Part shown: piece after piece, positions 51,459 through 59,941 of the stretch
How positions within the stretch are numbered: the first letter of the stretch is position 1
Layout of the letters: each line of letters begins with the position of its first letter
Source of the DNA: Sphingomonas sp. Mn802worker
Lineage (GTDB): Bacteria > Pseudomonadota > Alphaproteobacteria > Sphingomonadales > Sphingomonadaceae
Reading direction: 5' to 3'
NCBI RefSeq assembly: GCF_000382485.1
Contig: NZ_AORY01000014.1
Span: 1-64,000 of the forward strand
DNA length: 64,000 bases
Translations under genes and position numbers: made by a program
The notes under the pieces: generated by a model
What the model was told of the DNA's origin: nothing
The model's input: the letters and a program-made list of their open reading frames with translations, nothing else
The model's database searches: none

Positions 51459-52505
51459 TTACTCGGCCGGGGCGAGCATTCGACGCGGCCCGGCGCGGTT
51501 GAGCACGCGCTGCGCAGGCCGCTCGACGAAGCGATACAGCAGCGCGGACGCGGCGAGCACCAGCGTGAGATAGCCTGCCACTGCGAGAGGACCGATCGGA
51601 CCCGACTGGTGGACGAAGGCAAGCTGAAACAGCTTCCACAGAATGTAGTGCGACAGGTAGGTGGCGTAGCTGATCTCGCCCAGATAATGGATCACGCGTA
51701 TCTCGAGCGGGTTCCCGGCGCGGCCTGCTGTCAACGCGGCGGCGAGCAGTAGCGCGGCGAACGCGGCGGGAACGACCAGCGTCTCGGGCGCGCCGCTTTC
51801 CCAGGCGGCGAACAGCATCGCGGCGGCGACGAGGTACGGCAACGCGGGCGGTCGGCGCAGGTAAAGAGCGGCAACCAGCGTGCCGGTGGCGAACTCGCAC
51901 AAGCACCGCACGATGCCGAAATGCGGGATGTCCTGACCGAGCGATGTCACGCCTCGCATGACGAGGTGAAGCAGCAGCAGCGTGAGACCGGCGAGCCCGA
52001 CCAGCGTCGTGCTGCGGCAGCGGCGCCAGTCGACGGCGGCGACAAGCAACGGGAAGGCGAGATAGGCGGCGAGCTCGCAACTGATCGACCACGCGGGATA
52101 ATTCCAGCGCATCGGATCGGCGAGGCCCCATGACTGGACCAGCACCAAATGCGCGGGCAGGTCCTGCCACCGGAGCGCCGCGTCGCTGCGTCCGGTCACG
52201 GCGAACAGCAGCGCCAGCGCGATGGCGACCGCAAGCATGACGAGGTGGAGCGGCCAGACCCGCGCGACGCGCTTCTGCCAGAAGCGCACGACCACCGCCG
52301 CATCGCCGATGCGCAGGCGCTCGCCCCAGCTCAGCCAGATGACGAAGCCCGACAGCAGGAAGAAGAAGTCGACCGCCAGATAACCCTTGGCCAAGACGCG
52401 CTCGACGGCGGGCGGAAGCCCGGCGATCGCGCCGCGCAGATGGTAAAGGACGACCAGCCATGCCGCGATCCCGCGCAGGCCCGTCAGTGCGCGAAGCTCG
52501 CTCAC
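51459..52505 (-). CDS. Acyltransferase family 3 (OafA-type) membrane protein
   Basis: This integral membrane acyltransferase of 348 residues has about ten hydrophobic segments. The N-terminus MSELRALTGLRGIAAWLVVLYHLRG carries the family's catalytic His and Arg motif; FWQKRVARVWPLHL and RWNYPAWSISCELAAY are further conserved marks. It transfers O-acyl groups, commonly acetyl, to polysaccharide. Start GTG 52505 overlaps the upstream O-ligase stop (GTGA), so the two are coupled and the substrate is probably the same glycan. Confidence 0.92.
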   Translation of the reverse strand: MSELRALTGLRGIAAWLVVLYHLRGAIAGLPPAVERVLAKGYLAVDFFFLLSGFVIWLSWGERLRIGDAAVVVRFWQKRVARVWPLHLVMLAVAIALALLFAVTGRSDAALRWQDLPAHLVLVQSWGLADPMRWNYPAWSISCELAAYLAFPLLVAAVDWRRCRSTTLVGLAGLTLLLLHLVMRGVTSLGQDIPHFGIVRCLCEFATGTLVAALYLRRPPALPYLVAAAMLFAAWESGAPETLVVPAAFAALLLAAALTAGRAGNPLEIRVIHYLGEISYATYLSHYILWKLFQLAFVHQSGPIGPLAVAGYLTLVLAASALLYRFVERPAQRVLNRAGPRRMLAPAE

Positions 52506-53845
52506 GCCGGCATCGGCTGCGCGCGCGGACGGCGGACGATGCCCGGCGCCGCTTCCTCGCGACGCCGCCGCGCCAGATAGGTGTCGAGCCCGATCTGCGT
52601 GCCGATCAGCATGTAGACGAACGACTGGAACGCGACCGCGATGAACGCCGCGCCGAACAGGTAGACGACGTGCGCGCTCTGCAATCCCGCGGCAAGCGAT
52701 CCCGCCCAGGCGAACGCCCCTTCGCGGTAGCGGCGACGCAGCACCTCCATCCGCACCAGCCCGGTCAGGTTGATGAGCAGCCACAGGCTCAACCCGACAT
52801 AGCCCTGCTCACCCAGCATCTCGAAATACGCGCTGTGATAGCCGCGCGCCTTGTCGGTCACCGTGCTGTTGTGCACCGAGCCATCGGGCGCAGTCTTGAC
52901 GATGTCGTAGCGGATGCGGTTGCCGCGATACGCCTCGAACCCGCCGCCGAACGGATGCGTCTTCGCGTATTCCATCGTCCACTTCCACACCGCGATCCGG
53001 GTGGAGGCCGATTCGTCGGCATTATGATTCTCGATCGTGCTCATGCGATTGCTGAACGACGCGGGCAGGAACGGCACCGCGATCATCCCCGCGACCGCGA
53101 TCAGCGACAGGTACACGAACTTGCGCTTCACGTTGCGCAGCGACAGCAGCGCGACCAGCACGATGCAGATCAGCCCGGTGCGCGTCGAGGTGCCGATCGG
53201 GATCAGCAGGCACGCGAACACCAGCGCCAGGCAGAACAGACGCACCTTGTTGTCGGGCGGGAAGATCGTGCCGTAGCGCATGAACCAGACGATCAGCGGG
53301 ATGATCGCGATCGCGACGGTCGAGATGGTGCTGCCCTCGTAGAGCCCCGAATTATTGTCCACCATCAGGTTCAGCTGACCGTAGCCGCCACCGCCCGCCA
53401 GCGTCTTGATCCCGCCGACGATGATGATCGACGCTGCCGACAGGATCATGAACAAGAGCAACGCCTCCATCCTGAGCCGGGTGCGCAGTGTCAGCGGCAG
53501 GAACGCGGCAAAGAACAAGGTGCGCGACACCCACTCCCATTTCTCCTGCGCCTCGACCGGGAAATCGGCGCTCATCTTGGTCGCGAAGCAATAGGCCATC
53601 AGCAGCAGGATCAGCCCCTGCCGCGGCGCGACGCGGCTGTCCTTCTTGTCGTCGCTCAGCGCCCAGCCGCCGAGCATCAGCACCGCCGCGATCAGCGAGA
53701 TCGGCACCGCGTTGAGCATGTAATAGGTCAGCCGCTGCGGCGAGACGATATCGATGTAGACGTACGTCAGCACGAACAGGAACGGGCGGCGAAAACCCGT
53801 TCCCCATAATGCGACCAGAAAGGCGATGAAGGCCAGGTCACGCAC
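52502..53845 (-). CDS. Putative O-glycosylation ligase, exosortase-A-associated
   Basis: This polytopic membrane protein has 447 residues and resembles the Wzy/O-antigen-ligase superfamily. The N-terminus RDLAFIAFLVALWGTGFRRPF, then IVSPQRLTYYM, matches the DUF5935 head of the TIGR03097 group, which travels with exosortase A. The loop containing WTMEYAKTHPFGGGFEAY with a long periplasmic part follows. It ligates or polymerises glycan on the outer face of the inner membrane. Start GTG 53845 overlaps the preceding small ORF by 8 bp. No exosortase gene is in the window. Confidence 0.88.
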   Translation of the reverse strand: MRDLAFIAFLVALWGTGFRRPFLFVLTYVYIDIVSPQRLTYYMLNAVPISLIAAVLMLGGWALSDDKKDSRVAPRQGLILLLMAYCFATKMSADFPVEAQEKWEWVSRTLFFAAFLPLTLRTRLRMEALLLFMILSAASIIIVGGIKTLAGGGGYGQLNLMVDNNSGLYEGSTISTVAIAIIPLIVWFMRYGTIFPPDNKVRLFCLALVFACLLIPIGTSTRTGLICIVLVALLSLRNVKRKFVYLSLIAVAGMIAVPFLPASFSNRMSTIENHNADESASTRIAVWKWTMEYAKTHPFGGGFEAYRGNRIRYDIVKTAPDGSVHNSTVTDKARGYHSAYFEMLGEQGYVGLSLWLLINLTGLVRMEVLRRRYREGAFAWAGSLAAGLQSAHVVYLFGAAFIAVAFQSFVYMLIGTQIGLDTYLARRRREEAAPGIVRRPRAQPMPA

Positions 53846-53972
53846 GGCGGCGGCGACGCTCCACCGGGTCGGTCGGCGACACCTCGCGATCGAGGTCGGG
53901 GCGACGCAGCAGCAGGATCGCGGTCAGCATCATCAGCCCGTGCGAGAGCGCGAGTGCGAAATTGTCGATCAT
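53838..53972 (-). CDS. Small membrane-helix protein coupled to the O-ligase gene
   Basis: A 44-codon ORF with a membrane helix (FALALSHGLMMLTAILLL) and a charged Arg/Asp/Glu tail. The last codons overlap the ligase start in the sequence GTGCGTGA. Its ATG at 53972 has only a distant GAGGAC, so its translation is less certain. I do not recognise a function. It may act as a small accessory of the ligase. Confidence 0.45.
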   Translation of the reverse strand: MIDNFALALSHGLMMLTAILLLRRPDLDREVSPTDPVERRRRRA

Positions 53973-54056
53973 GGCCGCAGCGTCCTCATGGGAGGAGCGC
54001 TTTAGCCGCGCCCTGGTTGACGCGGCGTTAAACCTGGCCGGTGCATGAGGGTCGCC

Positions 54057-55292
54057 ATGCGCATCCTCCACGTCCTCGATCACGGATTGCCGCTGCAAAG
54101 CGGTTACACCTTCCGCACCCGCGCGATCCTCCATGCGCAGATGGCGCGCGGGTGGCAGGTCGCGGCGGTGACGGGCGCGCGGCAGGGTGCGGCGCAGGCG
54201 GGAGAAGAAACCGTCGACGGGATCGACTTCTACCGCACCGTGCCGCCGCGCAAGCTGCCCGCGCCACTGGGTGAGCTGAGCGAGATCGCCGCGCTGGCAC
54301 ACCGGGTCGATGAGGTCGTCGAGCGGTTTGGTCCCGACGTGCTTCACGCGCATTCTCCGGTGCTGGGCGGACTCGCCGCGTTGAAGGTCGCGCGCGCACG
54401 CGGCCTGCCGCTGCTCTACGAAATCCGTGCCTTCTGGGAGGATGCCGCGGTCGGCAACGGGACCGGGCGCGAGGGCAGCGTACGCTACCGTGCGACGCGC
54501 GCGCTTGAGACGTGGCTGTGCCGCCGCGCCGATGCGGTGGCGGTGATCTGCGAGGGCTTGCGCGGCGACCTGATCGCGCGAGGCATTCCGGCGGGCAAGA
54601 TCATCGTGTCGCCCAACGGTGTCGACCTGACCTTGTTCGGCACCCCGCCTGTGCGCGACACCGCGCTTGCGGCCGAACTGGGGCTTGGTGACGAGGTGAT
54701 CGGTTTCATCGGCAGCTTCTACGATTACGAGGGACTCGACGACCTGATCGCCGCGATGCCCGCGCTGGTGGCCGCGCGGCCACGCGCGCAATTGCTGCTG
54801 GTCGGGGGCGGGCCGATGGAAGCTGCGTTGCGCGCGCAGGCCGCCGCCTCGCCCGCCGCCGCGCAGATACGCTTTGTCGGACGCGTGCCGCACGACGAAG
54901 TGGAGCGTTATTACGGGCTGGTCGACGTGCTCGCCTATCCGCGCAAGCGGATGCGGCTGACCGATCTCGTCACGCCGCTGAAGCCGCTGGAAGCGATGGC
55001 GCAGGAACGGATCGTTGCCGCATCTGACATCGGCGGGCACCGCGAACTGATCCGCGACGGCGACACCGGCACCTTGTTCGCGCCCGACGATCCCGCCGCG
55101 ATTGCTGCCTCGTTGGCGGCGCTGCTCGCCGACCAATCGGAATGGCCGGAGCGGCGGCGGCGTGCGCGCGCCTTTGTCGAGGCGGAGCGTAACTGGTCGT
55201 CAAATATTGCGCGCTACGATCCCGTTTACCACGAACTCGCACACGCGCGGCAGGACCGAACATGGCAACCACATTCCCCCTTGAACGCGTGA
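54057..55292 (+). CDS. Exosortase-A-associated glycosyltransferase
   Basis: This GT4-like glycosyltransferase has 411 residues. The N-terminus ILHVLDHGLPLQSGYTFRTRAIL is the signature of the exosortase-A/PEP-CTERM glycosyltransferase group (TIGR04063). The nucleotide-sugar domain has GFIGSFYDYEGLDDLIAAM, LLLVGGGPM and the conserved Glu in KPLEAMAQERIVAAS. It is divergent from the O-ligase unit across about 85 bp and probably assembles the same exopolysaccharide. ATG 54057 has GAGGG 5 bp upstream; ATG 54045 would add four residues. Confidence 0.92.
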   Translation: MRILHVLDHGLPLQSGYTFRTRAILHAQMARGWQVAAVTGARQGAAQAGEETVDGIDFYRTVPPRKLPAPLGELSEIAALAHRVDEVVERFGPDVLHAHSPVLGGLAALKVARARGLPLLYEIRAFWEDAAVGNGTGREGSVRYRATRALETWLCRRADAVAVICEGLRGDLIARGIPAGKIIVSPNGVDLTLFGTPPVRDTALAAELGLGDEVIGFIGSFYDYEGLDDLIAAMPALVAARPRAQLLLVGGGPMEAALRAQAAASPAAAQIRFVGRVPHDEVERYYGLVDVLAYPRKRMRLTDLVTPLKPLEAMAQERIVAASDIGGHRELIRDGDTGTLFAPDDPAAIAASLAALLADQSEWPERRRRARAFVEAERNWSSNIARYDPVYHELAHARQDRTWQPHSPLNA

Positions 55293-56425
55293 GGCACTAC
55301 GTCCTCCCTGCGGTCGCCGCGCTGATCGGGCTGGGCGTCGCGATCGGCATCGCAACGGTGCCGAGCGACGTGCTGAACGCCGCGGTCGATCGCGCCGGGT
55401 TCAACAGCGTGCTGCCCGCCGCCGCCTCGCCGATCGGCACAACCGGGCGAACGATCCTGGCGCTGGTCGCAGGCGCGCTGATCGCGGCGTGCGGCTTTGC
55501 ACCGCAGGCAAAGGCGTGGCTGGTGGAGCGGCTCGACACGTTCGCGCGCAAGCCGGCCGACAGCGGTAGAGCGCTGCACGACGACGAGGAGGAGCCTCCC
55601 GTCATCCGCCGCGCCGATGCGCATCCCGATGCGCCGCCGCGCCGGCCGATCCGTGCCGCAAGCGATCTCGGCGATCCGCTGCCGATCTTCGGCGAGGAGG
55701 ATGAGCGCTCCGCTCCGCTGCCGCCGCCGGCCGAGCAGCCGCTGCCCGCCGACCTCGACCGGCCGCTCGCCGACTTCGATCCCGCCGCGGTGCCGCTACG
55801 CCCGATGGCGCCACCCGAGCCGATCGCGCCATTGCTGCACCGTCCCGGATCGAACGGGAAGGTTGATGATGTCGCGATCGACGTGCCTGAATGGGTCGAT
55901 GCATCCGATCAGCTGCCGCTCGCCTCGGCCGAGTCGCAGCATTGGCCTGAGGAAAACGCCTGGCGTTGGTTCGAAGACGAAGCGTCGCGTCCTAAACCGA
56001 TGGCGCCCACGCTCGATCGAAGCGCATCGGGGCAAGCAACTTCGATCGAAGAGGTCGCGCTTGGCGTTGCCACGAACCCGCCTGCCGATCAGCAGGAGCG
56101 CAGCGACATCGATTATAGCGACAAAGCACCAGCAGTGATGCCGACTGCAGCGGTCGCTTCACCTGAGGCTCAAATGCCGCCCCCGCTTTCACCCAAGCTC
56201 GTGGTCGCGAGCGCCGCGCCGCGGGGCGATGCGCCCGACGAGTCGATTGCCGGTTTGCTCGCGCGATTGGAGCGCGGGGCCGCGCAGCGGCGCGTCGTCG
56301 CGACACCCATGCCCGCGCCCGCCTCGGCGCCGGTCCAGCCGCCAGCGCCACCGCCGGTCAGCGAGCCCGCGCCCGTCTCGCTCGACGACACGTTGCAGCG
56401 CCTGCGCCGCCTCGCCGCGGGCTGA
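55262..56425 (+). CDS. Membrane protein with long proline-rich tail
   Basis: A 387-residue protein I do not recognise. Two hydrophobic segments lie in the first 80 residues (YVLPAVAALIGLGVAIGIAT and TILALVAGALIAACGFA). The rest is a long, low-complexity cytosolic or periplasmic tail rich in Pro, Ala, Asp and Glu, with patches of Arg. A closing helical motif SLDDTLQRLRRLAAG may mediate binding. It overlaps the glycosyltransferase end by 31 bp, so it is translated with it. The role is probably in the envelope or glycan export. Confidence 0.7.
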   Translation: MATTFPLERVRHYVLPAVAALIGLGVAIGIATVPSDVLNAAVDRAGFNSVLPAAASPIGTTGRTILALVAGALIAACGFAPQAKAWLVERLDTFARKPADSGRALHDDEEEPPVIRRADAHPDAPPRRPIRAASDLGDPLPIFGEEDERSAPLPPPAEQPLPADLDRPLADFDPAAVPLRPMAPPEPIAPLLHRPGSNGKVDDVAIDVPEWVDASDQLPLASAESQHWPEENAWRWFEDEASRPKPMAPTLDRSASGQATSIEEVALGVATNPPADQQERSDIDYSDKAPAVMPTAAVASPEAQMPPPLSPKLVVASAAPRGDAPDESIAGLLARLERGAAQRRVVATPMPAPASAPVQPPAPPPVSEPAPVSLDDTLQRLRRLAAG

Positions 56426-56728
56426 TCAGGCGAGCGCGACCGTCACACCTTCCAGCCGGAAGCGTGCCGCGCCGCCGTCGCTCGCCCGCTCCCCGACGCG
56501 CAGTTCGGCGACGACGTGACCGGGCACCGCGAGGTCGGTATCGCCCAGCGTCGCCAGCCACGCGTCGAGCGCATCGCCGCGCGTGCCGCACGCCTCCACC
56601 ACATGACGTGCGCCATTGAAGGTCGCCGAGCGCCATTCGCGCGCCGCGTGGCTGGCAATCGCGATCGGCGCGCCCGCACGCCGCGCCGACGCGCATAAGG
56701 CACGCTCGAACCGTTCCGCCGCGCGCAT
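56426..56728 (-). CDS. Small hypothetical protein in a two-gene unit
   Basis: A 100-residue protein of mixed alpha/beta character, without signal peptide or helix. It begins with RAAERFERALCASARRAGAP and ends with AVPGHVVAELRVGERASDGG. I do not recognise it. The ATG overlaps the upstream small gene's stop in TGATG, so it is translated with it. Together they read away from the SOS-like operator and may be part of a repair or stress response. Confidence 0.6.
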   Translation of the reverse strand: MRAAERFERALCASARRAGAPIAIASHAAREWRSATFNGARHVVEACGTRGDALDAWLATLGDTDLAVPGHVVAELRVGERASDGGAARFRLEGVTVALA

Positions 56729-56898
56729 CAGCGTTCCTCCATCATCGCGAACACGCGCGCGCAGATGCGCTCACCCGGCACGCGTCCGCGCCGCAGGTCG
56801 TGGACAAGGCGGGGGTCGCGCACCGCCAGCCGCCCGAATTTCGTTTCGGGCATGCCGGTGCGACGCAGGTAACGGTCGATGTCGGTCAGCAGGGTCAT
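56728..56898 (-). CDS. Small DNA-binding-like protein
   Basis: A 56-residue protein starting MTLLTDIDRYLRRTGMPETKFG and ending RRGRVPGERICARVFAMM. The pattern, helical and Arg-rich with RDPRLVHDLRRG, recalls the small helix-turn-helix proteins seen beside S24 regulators, a resemblance rather than a family assignment. ATG 56898 has GGAGCG upstream; ATG 56913 is an alternative. The SOS-like box lies 39 bp before it. Confidence 0.6.
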   Translation of the reverse strand: MTLLTDIDRYLRRTGMPETKFGRLAVRDPRLVHDLRRGRVPGERICARVFAMMEER

Positions 56899-56936
56899 GC
56901 AAACGCGCTCCATAGAATCGGTGTCCGTTCAGACAT

Positions 56937-56951
56937 GTTCCCGGTCTGTTC
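56937..56951. promoter_or_regulatory. SOS-box-like operator in a divergent promoter
   Basis: GTTCCCGGTCTGTTC has the alphaproteobacterial LexA arrangement GTTC-N7-GTTC, and a further GTTC at 56927-56930 adds a third turn at 10-11 bp spacing. It lies 39 bp from one start and 47 bp from the start of the S24 repressor, so it may control both. Confidence 0.55.
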
Positions 56952-56997
56952 TGCATTTTCCAACTTGTCTAGGAATTTTCCTGCGCTACGAACGTGC

Positions 56998-57621
56998 ATG
57001 GTTGAGACGCCCCGCGACACGCTCGATCGCCTGACGCAGGCACGGGGCACCAGCCTGTCGGCGCTGTCGCGAATGCTGGGGCGCAACGTCGCCTATCTGC
57101 AGCAATATGTTCGCCGCGGTACGCCGCGCGTTTTGCCGGAGCGCGACCGGCGCGAACTCGCCGCGTTCTTCGGCGTGGAAGAGGCGGTGCTGGGAGGACC
57201 GGCTTCGACGGCGCCTGTGCTGGTGCGGGTGCCCTATCTCGCGCTCGCCGCATCGGCCGGGCCGGGGGCGACCGCAGCCGAGGAACGCGTGCTCCGCTAC
57301 GAGGCGTTCGCGCCCGAGGCGCTGCGCGCCGCCGGTATGGCAGCGGCCGACGCTTCGATCATCGATGTGCGCGGCGAGTCGATGGCACCGGGCATCCGCC
57401 ACGGCGACCGCGTGCTGGTCGATCGCGCTGCGCGCACCGTTTCCTCGACCGGTGACCTGTTCGTGATCCGCGTCGACGACCTGCTGTCGCTCAAGCGCGT
57501 GCGGCGGGCAGGCGACACGCTGGTGATCGCGAGCGACAATCCGCTTTATCCCACCACCGAACGGCTGCTGCGCGACGTGGCGGTGATCGGCCGCGCGCGG
57601 ATGCTGCTGCGCGACCTTTAA
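56998..57621 (+). CDS. LexA/CI-like repressor with S24 peptidase domain
   Basis: This 207-residue protein has a small N-terminal helical DNA-binding part (TLDRLTQARGTSLSALSRML) and a C-terminal S24 domain. The catalytic dyad is Ser128 in RGESMAPGIRHGD and Lys166 in LLSLKRVRR, and a possible Ala87-Gly88 cleavage site lies about 40 residues before the Ser, as in LexA. It may be inactivated by RecA-stimulated self-cleavage and repress its own divergent promoter. The host's main LexA is expected elsewhere, so this is a second S24 regulator. ATG 56998 fits the start of the helical domain. Confidence 0.88.
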   Translation: MVETPRDTLDRLTQARGTSLSALSRMLGRNVAYLQQYVRRGTPRVLPERDRRELAAFFGVEEAVLGGPASTAPVLVRVPYLALAASAGPGATAAEERVLRYEAFAPEALRAAGMAAADASIIDVRGESMAPGIRHGDRVLVDRAARTVSSTGDLFVIRVDDLLSLKRVRRAGDTLVIASDNPLYPTTERLLRDVAVIGRARMLLRDL

Positions 57622-57642
57622 CGTTCCGGGCTGGCCGGAACG
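57622..57642. terminator. Bidirectional hairpin after the S24 gene
   Basis: CGTTCCGG (57622-57629) pairs perfectly with CCGGAACG (57635-57642) around a 5-base loop, directly after the TAA stop and 8 bp from the opposite small gene's stop. No U-run follows. Confidence 0.55.
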
Positions 57643-57649
57643 CCGGCGA

Positions 57650-57823
57650 TCAGCGGCGGCGGTCGATCAGCCAGATGCCCAACGCGATGGCGACGCCGAA
57701 TGCCAAGCCGGCGAGGAAGCCGACCGACGGCTGTCGCATCGCGATCCCCACGCCGGTGCCGACCAGCGCGCCCATCGCGATGAAGAAACCGCCCGCGGCG
57801 GATGATCTGGTCGACTGGCTCAT
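57650..57823 (-). CDS. Small two-helix membrane protein
   Basis: A 57-residue protein with two glycine-rich membrane helices (GGFFIAMGALVGTGVGIAM and FLAGLAFGVAIALGIWLI) and a short basic end DRRR. Such proteins are widespread in Sphingomonads without a known function. The ATG at 57823 has no strong ribosome site. An overlapping plus-strand frame of 85 codons is not credible. It converges with the S24 gene. Confidence 0.7.
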   Translation of the reverse strand: MSQSTRSSAAGGFFIAMGALVGTGVGIAMRQPSVGFLAGLAFGVAIALGIWLIDRRR

Positions 57824-57953
57824 GTCGCAGCGCTGTGCCACGTCGGACCCGCTTGCGCCAGCGCGACGGGCCGTGGCGCGGCTGCGGTCCGAAGTGGACC
57901 TGCCCGCGCTTTGCCCCTGTTGCGCCGCGTGAGAGCGGGCTAAGCCGCGGATC

Positions 57954-59936
57954 ATGGGTTCGCGTGTGGGACGCCGCGCGTTGCTGTGCGCGGCCGGGGG
58001 GATCGTTGGTCTGGTACCGGCTGCGCACGCGCAGCAGGTGAACCGAGCCGCGCCCACGTCTGTATCCGCCGTACCGCAATCGCCCGACCCGCTCGATCTC
58101 GATCCCTCAGCACCGCTCGCCGCGATGCCCGACATCGGCGTCGACTGGCCCGACCTGACCGCGGCTGCGTCGACGGCGAGCACCGATCCGCGCCGCGCCG
58201 ACGTCGGCGCGCTGACCCGTTACGGCTACCGTGTCGAGGGGCTCGACGGGGTCGCCTCCGACCTGTTGCGGCAACGCTTCGAGGAACTGTCCACCCTTGC
58301 TGCCAACCACAACAAGGAAGCGAATGCCGCGCAGCTCGACCGCCGCGCGAAGCAGGATGCCGACCTGCTCGTCACGCTGCTGAAGGGGGAAGGCTATTAC
58401 GACGCCGCGGTGACGACTTCGGTCGCGAATGAGGCGAAGCGCCCGGTGATCGTGCTACAGGCGACGCCGGGCTCGCTGTACCGCTTCGCCGGCGTGACGC
58501 TGAACGGTATCACGGGCGCGGGTGACAAGGCGGCTGCGCTGGAGAAGGCGTTTCCCATCACCGGCAACGATCCGGTCAATGCCGATACGATCGCCGCCGC
58601 CGAGGGCACCTTGCGCACCGCGGTCGGCGAGCAGGGGTTCGCCTTCGCCAAGGTTGGTGAGCCTGCGATCGTGGTCGATCATGCGACCCGCACCGCCACG
58701 CTCGCGCTCGACCTGTCCACCGGCACCGCGCGCCGCTTCGGCCGCATCACCGCCAACGCGAACAACCGCGTGTTCGACGCCGCGCACGTGCAGGAGATCG
58801 CGCGCTTCGCCCCCGGTGTTCCGTACACGACCTCGGGCGTCGACGACCTGCGCCGCGCATTGATCCAGACCGGGCTTGTCTCGACCGCGCAGGTGACACC
58901 GGTGCCGGGTGCCACGCCGGAGACGGTTGATCTCGACGTGCGGCTAGAGCCCGCGCCGCCGCGCACGGTCGCGGCCGAGCTCGGTTACGGCACCGGCGAG
59001 GGTGCGCGGTCCGAGGTCAGCTGGACGCACCGCAACCTGTTCCCGCCAGAGGGCGCGTTGACGCTGCGCGGCGTGCTCGGCACGCGCGAGCAGCTTGGCT
59101 CGGTGGTGTTCCGCCGCAACAATTTCCGCGAGCGCGACCAGGTGCTGACCGCGCAATTCGCCGCCGCGCATACACAACGCGACGCGTACGACGCCAACAC
59201 GCTGACGCTGTCGGGATCGCTCGAACGGCAAACCAACATCTTCTTTCAAAAGACCTGGACCTGGTCGCTCGGCGCCGAGCTGGTCGCGACCGACGAGCGC
59301 GACGTGATCGCCTCGACCGGCGAGCCGCGCCGCCGCACCTTCTTCATCGGCGCGCTGCCCACCAGCCTCGGTTACGATGGATCGGACGACCTGCTCAACC
59401 CGACGCGCGGGTTCCGGCTGGCGGGGCGGCTCAGCCCCGAGATCAGCCTGCAGGGCAATGTCTTCGGTTATGCCCGCACGCAATTGGATGCCAGCGGTTA
59501 CCTCCCCGCAAGCAAGGGCGTGACGCTCGCCGGACGCGTGCGCGTCGGCACCATCCTCGGCGCACCGCGCGATCAGATCGCGCCGTCCAGGCGCTTCTAC
59601 GCCGGCGGCGGCGCGTCGGTGCGCGGCTACGGATTCCAGGCGATCGGCCCGCGCGACGTCAACAACGATCCGATCGGCGGGCGGTCGCTGTCCGAATTCT
59701 CGATCGAGGCGCGGGTCAGGGCGTTCGGCAATTTCGGCATCGTGCCGTTCTTCGACGGCGGGAATATCTACACCGGCGTCGTACCCGACTTCAAAGGGTT
59801 GCAGTACGGCGCGGGGCTGGGCGTGCGTTATTACTCCAACTTCGGGCCGATCCGCCTTGATGTCGGCACCCCGCTCAACCCGCAGCCGGGTGACAGCCGG
59901 GTCGCGGTCTATGTCTCGCTTGGGCAGGCGTTTTGA
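57954..59936 (+). CDS. tamA: TamA outer-membrane translocation component
   Basis: This BamA/Omp85-family protein has 660 residues. A signal peptide (CAAGGIVGLVPAAHA) precedes a disordered stretch and POTRA domains (YRVEGLDGVASDLLRQRFEEL, then YRFAGVTLNGITG and FGRITANANN). The C-terminal 16-strand barrel (from about residue 340) includes the RGY loop in SVRGYGFQAIGPRDVN and ends in Phe, the outer-membrane signal. With TamB it inserts outer-membrane proteins or moves phospholipids. It is followed within 6 bp by tamB. Confidence 0.93.
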   Translation: MGSRVGRRALLCAAGGIVGLVPAAHAQQVNRAAPTSVSAVPQSPDPLDLDPSAPLAAMPDIGVDWPDLTAAASTASTDPRRADVGALTRYGYRVEGLDGVASDLLRQRFEELSTLAANHNKEANAAQLDRRAKQDADLLVTLLKGEGYYDAAVTTSVANEAKRPVIVLQATPGSLYRFAGVTLNGITGAGDKAAALEKAFPITGNDPVNADTIAAAEGTLRTAVGEQGFAFAKVGEPAIVVDHATRTATLALDLSTGTARRFGRITANANNRVFDAAHVQEIARFAPGVPYTTSGVDDLRRALIQTGLVSTAQVTPVPGATPETVDLDVRLEPAPPRTVAAELGYGTGEGARSEVSWTHRNLFPPEGALTLRGVLGTREQLGSVVFRRNNFRERDQVLTAQFAAAHTQRDAYDANTLTLSGSLERQTNIFFQKTWTWSLGAELVATDERDVIASTGEPRRRTFFIGALPTSLGYDGSDDLLNPTRGFRLAGRLSPEISLQGNVFGYARTQLDASGYLPASKGVTLAGRVRVGTILGAPRDQIAPSRRFYAGGGASVRGYGFQAIGPRDVNNDPIGGRSLSEFSIEARVRAFGNFGIVPFFDGGNIYTGVVPDFKGLQYGAGLGVRYYSNFGPIRLDVGTPLNPQPGDSRVAVYVSLGQAF

Positions 59937-59941
59937 GAGCC

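Noticed and set aside
53973-55136. Long minus-strand frame antisense to the exosortase-A glycosyltransferase
   Set aside because: It is only the shadow of that gene; just the last 44 codons (53838-53972) make sense as a small gene.
57675-57932. A plus-strand 85-codon ORF overlapping the small two-helix protein
   Set aside because: Its residues are low in hydrophobic core and mirror the minus-strand glycine-rich helices; the minus-strand reading has a clear membrane pattern.
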